From Humibacillus xanthopallidus (GTDB lineage Bacteria > Actinomycetota > Actinomycetes > Actinomycetales > Dermatophilaceae), in the NCBI RefSeq assembly GCF_006716675.1, contig NZ_VFPM01000003.1, positions 496,001 to 560,000 on the forward strand: a DNA stretch of 64,000 bases, in the 5' to 3' direction. The position numbers and the translations under genes were made by a program. Positions 43,616 through 51,685 of this stretch are shown piece by piece. Position 1 is the stretch's first letter; each line of letters starts with the position of its first letter. Under the pieces are notes generated by a model that searched no databases, was not told the DNA's origin, and was given only the letters and a program-made list of their open reading frames with translations.

Positions 43616-45214
43616 TCAGGCCAGCGAGATGAGGTCCATGTAGTCCGGACCCCAGAGGTCCTCGACCCCGTCGGGCAGGAGCAGGATGCGCTCGGGCTCC
43701 AGCGCGTCGACGGCGCCCTCGTCGTGGGTGACGAGCACGACCGCGCCCTCGTAGGTCGACAGGGCGCCGAGGATCTCGGCCCGGGACGCCGGGTCGAGGT
43801 TGTTGGTCGGCTCGTCGAGGAGCAGCACGTTGGCGGCCGAGACGACGAGCAGCGCGAGCGAGAGCCGGGTCTTCTCGCCGCCGGAGAGCACGCCCGCAGG
43901 CTTGTGCACGTCGTCGCCGGAGAAGAGGAAGGAGCCGAGCACCTTGCGCACCTCGGTCTCGCCGAGCTCAGGAGCCGCCGACTTCATGTTCTCGAGCACC
44001 GTGCGGCCGACGTCGAGGTTCTCGTGCTCCTGGGCGTAGTAGCCGAGGCGCAGCCCGTGGCCGGGCTCGACCTCGCCGGTGTCAGGGGCGTCGACCCCGG
44101 CGAGCATCCGCAGCAGGGTCGTCTTGCCGGCGCCGTTGAGACCCAGCACGACCACCTTCGACCCGCGGTCGATGGCGAGGTCGACGTCGGTGAAGACCTC
44201 GAGCGACCCGTAGGAGCGTGACAGCCCGGACGCCCGCAGCGGCGTCTTGCCGCAGGCCGCGGGCTTGGGGAAGCGGAGCTTGGCCACCTTGTCGGTCTGC
44301 CGCTCCCCCTCGACCCCGGCGAGCAGCCGCTCGGCCCGCTTGGCCATGTTCTGGGCTGCCGTCGCCTTCGTCGCCTTGGCGCGCATCTTGTCCGCCTGCG
44401 CCATGAGCGCACCGGCCTTCTTCGTCGCGTTGGCCAGCTCGCGCCTGCGGCGCTTCTCGTCGGTCTCGCGGGCCTGGAGGTAGGTCTTCCAGTTGACGTT
44501 GTAGACGTCGAGCGCCGAGCGGTTCGCGTCGAGGTGGTAGACCTTGTTGACGACCGCATCGAGCATCTCGGCGTCGTGGCTGATGATGATGAGCCCGCCC
44601 TTGTAGGCGCGGAGGTACTCCCTCAGCCAGACGATCGAGTCGGCGTCGAGGTGGTTGGTCGGCTCGTCGAGGAGCAGGGTCTCGTTGCCGGAGAAGAGGA
44701 TCCGCGAGAGCTCCACCCGGCGGCGCTGACCACCGGAGAGGGTGCCGAGGGGCTGGCCGAGGATGCGCTCCTCGAGGTTGAGCGCGCTCGCGATCGCTGC
44801 GGCCTCCGACTCGGCCGCATAGCCACCCTGGGCCTCGAACTCCAGCTCGAGCCGGGTGTACCTGCGCATCGCCTTCTCGCGCACGGCCTCGTCGTCGCTG
44901 CCCATGCGGGCCTCGGTCTCGGCGCGCTGGCGCACGATCTCGTCGAGCCCTCGTGCGGAGAGGATGCGGTCACGGGCGAGCATCTCGAGGTCGCCGGTGC
45001 GGGGGTCCTGCGGCAGGTAGCCGACGGCGCCGGTGCGGGTGACCGTGCCCGCAGCGGGCATGGCCTCGCCGGCGAGGACCTTGGTCAGGGTCGTCTTGCC
45101 GGCTCCGTTGCGCCCGACGAGCCCGATGCGGTCGCCGGCATCGATGCGGAAGCTGGCGTCCTCGACGAGCAGGCGCGCCCCAGCGCGCAGCTCGATCCCG
45201 GTGGCGACGATCAC
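43616..45214 (-). CDS. ABC-F family ATPase
   Basis: A 532-residue soluble protein with two ABC domains and no membrane segment, the ABC-F class acting on ribosomes in translation or antibiotic protection. The first Walker A is GRNGAGKTT (about 35-43) with LSGGQRRRVELSRIL and LLLDEPTNHLD. The inter-domain linker (about 235-310) is Lys/Arg/Ala-rich. The second Walker A is GLNGAGKTT with LSGGEKTRLSLALL and LLLDEPTNNLD. GTG 45214 is used with GAGAGG upstream. It resembles the actinobacterial Ettl/Uup-type group; the exact subfamily is uncertain. Confidence 0.9.
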   Translation of the reverse strand: MIVATGIELRAGARLLVEDASFRIDAGDRIGLVGRNGAGKTTLTKVLAGEAMPAAGTVTRTGAVGYLPQDPRTGDLEMLARDRILSARGLDEIVRQRAETEARMGSDDEAVREKAMRRYTRLELEFEAQGGYAAESEAAAIASALNLEERILGQPLGTLSGGQRRRVELSRILFSGNETLLLDEPTNHLDADSIVWLREYLRAYKGGLIIISHDAEMLDAVVNKVYHLDANRSALDVYNVNWKTYLQARETDEKRRRRELANATKKAGALMAQADKMRAKATKATAAQNMAKRAERLLAGVEGERQTDKVAKLRFPKPAACGKTPLRASGLSRSYGSLEVFTDVDLAIDRGSKVVVLGLNGAGKTTLLRMLAGVDAPDTGEVEPGHGLRLGYYAQEHENLDVGRTVLENMKSAAPELGETEVRKVLGSFLFSGDDVHKPAGVLSGGEKTRLSLALLVVSAANVLLLDEPTNNLDPASRAEILGALSTYEGAVVLVTHDEGAVDALEPERILLLPDGVEDLWGPDYMDLISLA

Positions 45215-45367
45215 GGCAGTTCCTCTCTGGTGCCGCACTACGTCAGCGGCCGAATGACCCCTCCATTCTGCCAGCGCCCGAGGGGTGCTCTCGACGCGTT
45301 ATCCGCCCTCCCGCTCACTCGGACGCACCAGGTCCAGGTGATCGCAGCACCCACGTCGGCGGCGGCA

Positions 45368-46477
45368 TCACCTCGAGCCGGGTGCGGCGACCGGCATGAG
45401 CACCGAGAAGCCGGCGCCGTCGCCGCGGATCGCGAGCGGCCGGTGGGGCCCGTCGAGCACCAGGGTGGGCCGAGGCCCTGCCACGGCGAGCGCCTCGTGG
45501 AGGAACTCCGGGTCGACGTAGAGGTCGGCCACGGCATCGCCGCCCGACCCGTCCGCGACGAGGAGGCCGACAGCGTCGTCGCCGACGACGAGGCCGACCG
45601 ACTCCTGCTCGACCGGCAGGAGGGCCTGCAGGCCGTCGGCGTCGACGGGGGGCCGCTGCGGGTCGATGGCGACGATGCTCCGGTAGTCGGGGAAGCTGCC
45701 CGGGAGCACCGGTGTGGCGACCAGCTGACCGTCGACGACGACACCGACGCCGTCCTCGCTCACCTCGACGACCACCTCGTCGTCCGGGCCGACGGCGCGG
45801 CAGGCGTCCGCGACCCGGTCGGCCCATCCGGCGGGCACGACGGCGCCCACGGGCACCGACGCCGCGGGAGCACCGACGAGGGGCGCCCACCCGACCGCGA
45901 GACGGTAGCGATCGGTCGCGATGCATCGGAGCTCGGCGCCGCAGAGCTCGATGAGCATGCCCGTCAGCACCGTGAGGTCCGCACCGCCCGGCGCGCCCGC
46001 GGTCGGCTCCCCCGGCGCCACGGCGAACCGGACCGAGCCGATCGCAGCGGCGAGCTCGCCCGCTCGCACCCTGTTCCGGTCGCCCACGCCGTCGCCCCGG
46101 CCGCGCTCGGCCAGCAGCGCCAGGGTGCGACGGATCTCCGCCCGCGCGTCGACGAGCCCGTCGACGAGTCGCTGCTCGTGGGCGACGACGACGTCACCGG
46201 CCGCCCCGGACGCACCCCGCTCGTCCTCGTCGAGCACGAGCGCGACTTCGGCGAGCGGCATACCGACCCGGCGGAGCGACGCGAGCAGGCGTGCGGGGCG
46301 GACCTGCGCGGCGGCATACCTCCGGTAGCCCGTCACGGCGTCGACGGACGCCGGCACGAGCACACCCTCGCGGTCGTAGAAGCGCAGTGCGCTCGCGCGA
46401 AGTCCGCTGCGACGGGCGAGCTCGCCGATCGTCAGGAGTCGGTCGGGGTCGGCATGCGGTGCGGAGGTGGTTGGCAT
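45368..46477 (-). CDS. MerR family regulator with DNA sliding-clamp-like C-terminal half
   Basis: A 369-residue protein. Residues about 13-85 are a MerR winged helix (LLTIGELARRSGLRASALRFYD and SVDAVTGYRRYAAAQV), followed by a coiled segment to about 150. From about 180 to the end the sequence follows the bacterial beta clamp (DnaN): LTGMLIELCGAELRCIATDRYRLAVG, then LPGSFPDYRSIVA, then YVDPEFLHEALAV and a closing FSVLMPVAAPG. These equal clamp domains 2 and 3 in order; domain 1 is absent. It may bind a ligand or protein through the clamp fold to control its own and the divergent glucosidase gene. There are no effector Cys ligands like those of CueR/SoxR. ATG 46477 faces the next gene at 63 bp. 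Confidence 0.85.
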   Translation of the reverse strand: MPTTSAPHADPDRLLTIGELARRSGLRASALRFYDREGVLVPASVDAVTGYRRYAAAQVRPARLLASLRRVGMPLAEVALVLDEDERGASGAAGDVVVAHEQRLVDGLVDARAEIRRTLALLAERGRGDGVGDRNRVRAGELAAAIGSVRFAVAPGEPTAGAPGGADLTVLTGMLIELCGAELRCIATDRYRLAVGWAPLVGAPAASVPVGAVVPAGWADRVADACRAVGPDDEVVVEVSEDGVGVVVDGQLVATPVLPGSFPDYRSIVAIDPQRPPVDADGLQALLPVEQESVGLVVGDDAVGLLVADGSGGDAVADLYVDPEFLHEALAVAGPRPTLVLDGPHRPLAIRGDGAGFSVLMPVAAPGSR

Positions 46478-46500
46478 GACGAGAACACTGGGCCTTGCAC

Positions 46501-46521
46501 CGGGTCGAAGGTCAAGACCCG
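46501..46521. promoter_or_regulatory. Dyad between the MerR-clamp gene and the glucosidase gene
   Basis: CGGGTC (46501-46506) and GACCCG (46516-46521) are inverted around 9 nt. On the minus strand it overlaps a TTGACC -35-like box. This is a plausible site for the MerR-type protein encoded next to it. Confidence 0.4.
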
Positions 46522-46540
46522 TAACCGTGGCGACACACGG

Positions 46541-49252
46541 ATGCACGACGATGTGCGCATGAACAGCCCCCTGCCCCCCGGTGAACCGCTGGGTGCCGAG
46601 CACGCCCGGCTCAACGAGTCTGCAGGTGCCGACGCCCCGTGGCGCCTCTGGGGGCCCTACCTCTCCGGCCGTCAGTGGGGCACCGTGCGCGAGGACTACT
46701 CGGCGGAGGGCAACGCGTGGTCGGAGTTCCCGTTCGACCACGCGGTGTCGCGGGCCTACCGCTGGGGCGAGGACGGGCTGGGCGGCATCAGCGACCGCTT
46801 CGGCTTCCTCAACGTCGCCGTCGCGCTGTGGAACGGCAAGGACCCGATCCTCAAGGAGCGCCTCTTCGGCCTCACCAACGAGGAGGGCAACCACGGTGAG
46901 GACGCCAAGGAGTACTGGTGGGCGGTCGACGGCACGCCCACGCACTCGTGGATGCAGTGGCTCTACCGCTACCCGCAGCAGGAGTTCCCGTACGAGCAGC
47001 TGCGCCGCGAGAACCGCGAGCGCACCCGTGACGAGCGGGAGTTCGAGCTCGGCGACACGGGGATCCTCGACAACCACGAGTTCTTCGACGTCATGATGAC
47101 CTACGCCAAGGCCGGCCCCGACGACGTCTGCATCCGCATCACCGCGACGAACCACGGCCCCGAGGCCGCGCCGCTGCACGTCCTGCCCACCATCTGGCTG
47201 CGCAACACGTGGTCCTGGGGCCTCGACGACCGCGTCACCGAGCTGCACGAGATCCGGCGCAACGGCCGCCCGCCGCGCGGCTTCCGCGCGGCGGAGGTCT
47301 CGCACGGCTTCCTCGGGCACTACGTCATCGCCGCCGCGGGCTCCCCGACGGCGCTCTTCTGCGACAACGAGACCAACGCCAAGCACCTCTTCGGCGAGCA
47401 GGCCCTCGCCAACCAGTCGCTCTATCCCAAGGACGCCATCAACCAACGGGTCGTGCACGGCCGCGCCAAGGCGGTCAACCCCGCGGGCTACGGCAGCAAG
47501 TGCGCCTTCTGGTACCGCTTCGACTCGATCGCACCCGGCGAGACCGTCACCGTCGACCTGCGGCTCGCGACGACCGACCCGAGCCTCGAGTGGTTCGGCG
47601 AGCAGTTCGATGCGGTCATGGACAGCCGCCTGGCCGAGGCCGACGAGTTCTACGGTCACGTCATCCACCCCTCGCTGAGCGAGGGCGACCGGCACGTCGC
47701 GCGTCGGGCGTATGCCGGCCTGCTCTGGGGCAAGCAGCTCTACCGCTACGACGTGGCCCGGTGGATGGAGGGCGACCCCGCCGCCCCACCGCCGCCCGCC
47801 TCGCGCCAGAGGGGCCGCAACGAGCACTGGAAGCACCTCGCCCTCGCCGACGTCATCTCGATGCCCGACGAGTGGGAGTACCCGTGGTTCGCTGCGTGGG
47901 ACCTCGCCTTCCACACGATCCCGCTCGCGCACGTCGACGCGGCGTTCGCCAAGGAGCAGCTCGTCCTCATGTGCCGCGAGTGGGCGATGCACCCCAACGG
48001 CCAGCTGCCGGCCTACGAGTGGGAGTTCGGCGACGTCAACCCGCCGGTGCACGCCTGGGCGGCCTGGCACGTCTACCGCATCGACGGCTACCGCGACCGC
48101 GAGTTCCTCACCCGCGTCTTCGCCAAGCTGCTCCTCAACTTCGCCTGGTGGGTCAACCGCAAGGACGCCAACGGCTCCAACCTCTTCGAGGGCGGCTTCC
48201 TCGGCATGGACAACATCGGGCTGTTCAACCGCTCCGCTCCCCTGCCGCCCGGCTTCCGGCTCGAGCAGAGCGACGCGACGAGCTGGATGGCGTTCTACTG
48301 CCAGCAGATGCTGAAGATCGCCCTCGAGCTCGCCCGCACCGACAAGGCGTGGGACGACGTCGCGACGAAGTTCCTCGAGCACTTCCTCTCGATCGCGCAG
48401 GCGATGCGCCACTTCGGCTCGAGCGACAAGAGCCTCTGGCACGAGGAGGACGGCTTCTACTACGACGTCCTCGTGCAGCCCGACGGCACCGCGCCGCACA
48501 TGCGGGTGCGCTCGATGGTCGGCCTGCTGCCCATCCTCGGCGCGACGGAGGTGCCGCCGTGGGTCGTCGACGAGTGCCCGGACGTGACGCGCAACTTCCG
48601 GTGGCTGCAGGAGCGCCGGCCCGACCTCGTCAAGCCGATGCTCGGCCGCGACGACGGCAAGATGCTGCTCACCCTCGTGCCGCCCAAGCGGCTGCGGCGC
48701 ATCCTCGAGCGGATGTTCGACACCGACGAGTTCCTCTCCCCCTTCGGCATCCGCTCGCTGTCGGCGGCCACGCGCGAGGCCGTGACGGCGACGGTGGGCG
48801 GCCGGACCGTCTCGATCGAGTACGAGCCCGGTGAGTCGCGCACCGGCATGTTCGGCGGCAACTCCAACTGGCGCGGGCCCGTGTGGTTCCCCGTCAACGT
48901 GCTGCTCGCCGACAAGCTGCGCACCTACGGGCGCTACTTCGGCGACTCCTTCACCATCGAGCTGCCGACCGGGTCGGGCAACTGGGGCACCCTCGAGGAC
49001 GCCGCCGACCTCATCGACGGCGGCCTGACAGCGCTCTTCCGACCCGTCGACGGCCGGCGCCCGTCCGACGGCAAGCGCATCGAGTCGTCCCCGGACCCGC
49101 TGTGGAGCCAGCACCCCACCTTCTCCGAGTACTTCGACGGTGACACCGGCGAGGGCCTCGGAGCGACGCACCAGACGGGCTGGACCGCTCTCGTCTCCCA
49201 CCTGCTCAACCCGCGGCTGCCGCCCGACCCCCGCACGATGGGCTGGGGCTGA
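46541..49252 (+). CDS. MGH1/GH63-type glucosidase-like protein
   Basis: A 903-residue protein of the bacterial mannosyl-oligosaccharide-glucosidase-like group (GH63 clan, (alpha/alpha)6 barrel), acting on glucosides such as glucosylglycerate or oligosaccharides. It shows GPYLSGRQWGTVREDYSAEG, AYRWGEDGLGGISDRFGFL, GNHGEDAKEYWWAVDGTPTH in the N-terminal beta-domain, and EYPWFAAWDLAFHTIPLAHVD, GGFLGMDNIGLFNRS and GNSNWRGPVWFPVN in the barrel. There is no signal peptide, so it is cytosolic. The start is ATG 46541 or ATG 46559, neither with a good ribosome-binding site. It is divergent from the MerR-clamp gene, its likely regulator. Confidence 0.85.
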   Translation: MHDDVRMNSPLPPGEPLGAEHARLNESAGADAPWRLWGPYLSGRQWGTVREDYSAEGNAWSEFPFDHAVSRAYRWGEDGLGGISDRFGFLNVAVALWNGKDPILKERLFGLTNEEGNHGEDAKEYWWAVDGTPTHSWMQWLYRYPQQEFPYEQLRRENRERTRDEREFELGDTGILDNHEFFDVMMTYAKAGPDDVCIRITATNHGPEAAPLHVLPTIWLRNTWSWGLDDRVTELHEIRRNGRPPRGFRAAEVSHGFLGHYVIAAAGSPTALFCDNETNAKHLFGEQALANQSLYPKDAINQRVVHGRAKAVNPAGYGSKCAFWYRFDSIAPGETVTVDLRLATTDPSLEWFGEQFDAVMDSRLAEADEFYGHVIHPSLSEGDRHVARRAYAGLLWGKQLYRYDVARWMEGDPAAPPPPASRQRGRNEHWKHLALADVISMPDEWEYPWFAAWDLAFHTIPLAHVDAAFAKEQLVLMCREWAMHPNGQLPAYEWEFGDVNPPVHAWAAWHVYRIDGYRDREFLTRVFAKLLLNFAWWVNRKDANGSNLFEGGFLGMDNIGLFNRSAPLPPGFRLEQSDATSWMAFYCQQMLKIALELARTDKAWDDVATKFLEHFLSIAQAMRHFGSSDKSLWHEEDGFYYDVLVQPDGTAPHMRVRSMVGLLPILGATEVPPWVVDECPDVTRNFRWLQERRPDLVKPMLGRDDGKMLLTLVPPKRLRRILERMFDTDEFLSPFGIRSLSAATREAVTATVGGRTVSIEYEPGESRTGMFGGNSNWRGPVWFPVNVLLADKLRTYGRYFGDSFTIELPTGSGNWGTLEDAADLIDGGLTALFRPVDGRRPSDGKRIESSPDPLWSQHPTFSEYFDGDTGEGLGATHQTGWTALVSHLLNPRLPPDPRTMGWG

Positions 49253-49257
49253 GGCAC

Positions 49258-49318
49258 GCGGCATACCGCAGCGGGTCGTGGGGCCGCGGCGCCGCGTGCG
49301 ACGCCTGCGGTATGCCGC
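49258..49318. repeat. 14-bp inverted repeat built on two GTATGCCG octamers
   Basis: The perfect arms 49258-49271 (GCGGCATACCGCAG) and 49305-49318 flank a GC-rich 33-nt loop, 6 nt after the glucosidase stop. It is likely a terminator and is the longest of the octamer inverted pairs. Confidence 0.8.
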
Positions 49319-49372
49319 CCGGCCGGGTGAGGTGTCCGACGGCGCGGTCGCGCTCGGGTAGCGTGAGCGACC

Positions 49373-50491
49373 GTGAACGCCCCCATCACGGTCCGTGACA
49401 TCTCCGCGGAGGAGCACCGCGCCTGGCTGCGCACACAGCCGGCGGCGAGCTTCCTGCAGACCCCCGCGTGGGGCGAGGTGAAGCGCGACTGGCGGCACGA
49501 GTCGGTCGGGTGGTTCGAGGGCCAGCAGATGGTCGGCGCCGCGCTCGTGCTGCACCGGTCGCTGCCGCGCGTCAAGCGGTCGCTCGCCTACGTGCCCGAG
49601 GGGCCGTGCATCGACTGGGACTCCCCGCGGCTCGTCGAGCTGCTCCGCGCGCTGCGCGACCACCTCAGGGGCAAGGGCGCCTTCGCGCTGCGGATCGGGC
49701 CACCGGTGGCGACGCACCGCTGGGGTGCCACCGCCATCAAGGAGGCCATCGCGAGCGACATCGTGCGGCGCTACGACGAGGCACCGCCGACGAGCACCGA
49801 CGCCGTCGGGGTCACCGTCGTCGACACGCTGCGGCGGCTGGGCTTCCGGCACCTGTCAGCTGACGACGGCTTCACGGCCGGGCAGCCGGAGTACGTCTTC
49901 CAGGTGCCGCTCGAGGGGCGCACCGAGGCCGACCTCCTCGCCGGCATGAACCAGCTGTGGCGGCGCAACATCAAGAAGACCGAGCGCAACGGCGTCCAGG
50001 TGCGGGTCGGCGACGCGAGCGACATCGCGGCCTTCCACCGCGTCTACGTCGAGACCGCCGAGCGCGACCGCTTCACCCCGCGCGGCCGCGAGTACTTCGA
50101 GCACATGTACGCCGTGATGTCGGCCGAGGACCCCGAGCGGATCCGCGTCTACCTCGCCGAGCACGAGGGCGACGTCCTCGCGGCCACGATCTGGATCCGC
50201 GTCGGCGAGCACGCCTGGTACTCCTACGGTGCGTCGACGGCGGCCAAGCGGGAGCTGCAGGCCTCGACGGCGATCCAGTGGCGGATGATGCGCGACTCCC
50301 TTGCGGCCGGGGCGACCGTCTACGACCTGCGCGGCATCACGAACACCGTCGCCGCCGACAACCCGCACATCGGCCTCATCCGCTTCAAGGTCGGCACCGG
50401 TGGTGAGGCCGTGCGTCTCGCAGGCGAGTGGGACCTCCCGCTGAATCGCTTGCTCTACAAGGCTTTCGACCTCTACATGAAGCGGCGGTGA
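49373..50491 (+). CDS. FemX/FemAB-type aminoacyltransferase
   Basis: A 372-residue Fem-family transferase (tandem GNAT-like fold) that adds amino acids from aminoacyl-tRNA to the peptidoglycan precursor side chain. It shows ASFLQTPAWGEVKRDWRHES at the N-terminus, YVPEGPCIDWDSPRL, a coiled-coil-like MNQLWRRNIKKTERNGV, and the C-terminal GITNTVAADNPHIGLIRFKVG. The amino acid transferred is unknown. The GTG start has TAGCGT (49359-49364) ending 8 nt before. The stop is 6 nt before a racemase-like gene, suggesting an operon for bridge synthesis. Confidence 0.9.
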   Translation: MNAPITVRDISAEEHRAWLRTQPAASFLQTPAWGEVKRDWRHESVGWFEGQQMVGAALVLHRSLPRVKRSLAYVPEGPCIDWDSPRLVELLRALRDHLRGKGAFALRIGPPVATHRWGATAIKEAIASDIVRRYDEAPPTSTDAVGVTVVDTLRRLGFRHLSADDGFTAGQPEYVFQVPLEGRTEADLLAGMNQLWRRNIKKTERNGVQVRVGDASDIAAFHRVYVETAERDRFTPRGREYFEHMYAVMSAEDPERIRVYLAEHEGDVLAATIWIRVGEHAWYSYGASTAAKRELQASTAIQWRMMRDSLAAGATVYDLRGITNTVAADNPHIGLIRFKVGTGGEAVRLAGEWDLPLNRLLYKAFDLYMKRR

Positions 50492-50497
50492 GCTCCC

Positions 50498-51514
50498 GTG
50501 TCGTTCGTGCTGCACGTTGACGGTGCGCGCTGGCGAGCCGGCCTCGACCGGTTCGTCACCGCGCACCCCGGTGTCGTGCCGGTCATCAAGGGCAACGGCT
50601 ACGGCTTCGGCCGCGACCTGCTCTGCGCCGAGGCCTCGCGGCTGGGCGTGCCGATGATCGCCGTGGGCACGTATGCCGAGCTGCCCACCGCCTTGGCCGC
50701 CTTCGGGCACGACGTGCTCGTCATGGAGCCCTTCCGCGCGGCGGTGCACGGCGGTGTGCCCGACCTCGCGAACCGCCGGGTTGTGCACACCGTGACGGCG
50801 GCGGACGACCTCGGGGCGCTGCGGGGGGTGGAGCCGGACGCCCGGGTCGTCGTCGAGGGGCTCACGTCGATGAACCGCTTCGGCGCTCCGGTGGACGAGG
50901 TCGGGGCGCTCGCGGCCGACGCCGGCGCCGAGGGCGTGACGCTCCACCTGCCGCTCGGCACGGGACACGTCGAGGAGATCAGCCGCTTCATCTCTGCCGT
51001 GCCCGGGATCCGGCGCTGGTTCGTCTCGCACGTGTCAGCGGCCGAGCTCGCGACCCTCGCCGGACGGCATACGGACCTCGAGCTGCTGCCGCGCATCGGC
51101 ACGGCGCTCTGGTACGCCGACCCGGCCTCCTACGAGGTGCGCGCCCACGTGCTCGACGTGCGGCCGGTCGTCAAGGGAGACCACGCCGGCTACCGCCAGC
51201 GGTCGCTGCCGAGCGGCCACCTCGTCGTCGTCAGCGGCGGCACGTCGCACGGCGTGGCGATGGAGAGCCCGTCGTCGGCTGCGACCGCGCGCACGCGGGC
51301 CATCGCCGTCGCCGAGGGCGTGCTCGAGGCGGCCCACCGGGTGCGGTCGCCGTTCACCGTGTCGGGCACGATGCCGCGCTTCGCCGAGCCGCCGCACATG
51401 CAGTGCAGCCTGCTCGTGCTGCCTGACGGCGTCGCTCCGCCACGGGTCGGCGACGAGGTGACGGTGCGGATGCGCCTCACGACGACCACGCCGGACGCCG
51501 TCGTCGTCTCCTGA
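50498..51514 (+). CDS. Alanine racemase-like PLP enzyme
   Basis: A 338-residue fold-type III PLP protein. The PLP lysine sits in VVPVIKGNGYGFGRDLL (canonical VKADAYGHG; here the Asp is replaced and Gly-Asn-Gly precedes Tyr). Later LPRIGTALWYADP matches the PRIGxxLYG strand, and AGYRQRSLPSGHLVVVSGGT stands where the catalytic-Tyr loop lies. The C-terminal beta domain is short. The altered motifs suggest a substrate other than alanine, or a reduced function. It is co-transcribed with the FemX-like gene, so it may supply a D-amino acid for the envelope; this is inference. Confidence 0.8.
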   Translation: MSFVLHVDGARWRAGLDRFVTAHPGVVPVIKGNGYGFGRDLLCAEASRLGVPMIAVGTYAELPTALAAFGHDVLVMEPFRAAVHGGVPDLANRRVVHTVTAADDLGALRGVEPDARVVVEGLTSMNRFGAPVDEVGALAADAGAEGVTLHLPLGTGHVEEISRFISAVPGIRRWFVSHVSAAELATLAGRHTDLELLPRIGTALWYADPASYEVRAHVLDVRPVVKGDHAGYRQRSLPSGHLVVVSGGTSHGVAMESPSSAATARTRAIAVAEGVLEAAHRVRSPFTVSGTMPRFAEPPHMQCSLLVLPDGVAPPRVGDEVTVRMRLTTTTPDAVVVS

Positions 51515-51685
51515 CCTCGCCAGCGGGCGGGCGGGCGGCACGTCGGACCCCCGAAGTCCGCGGCGCCGAGCCTCGCGTGCGGGCTCACCCGAGGCCGCAG
51601 AGGCTTTGTGGGTCCGAGCTGCGGTTGGCCCTCATGGGCCGCAGGTCCTGCACCGCTCCGTATCCTGAGAGGGAGCGAGAGGTCG

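Noticed and set aside
44534-46540. Plus-strand extension in front of the GH63-like gene
   Set aside because: It runs antisense to the ABC-F and MerR-clamp genes, both with clear motifs; no family resemblance in the extension.
46541-49852. Very long minus-strand reading frame continuing upstream of the MerR-clamp gene (about 1490 codons in total) opposite the GH63-like gene
   Set aside because: It is the GC3 shadow of the plus-strand gene: composition is Val/Arg/Glu/Leu-rich with no motif. Only the part from 46477 downward shows real domains.
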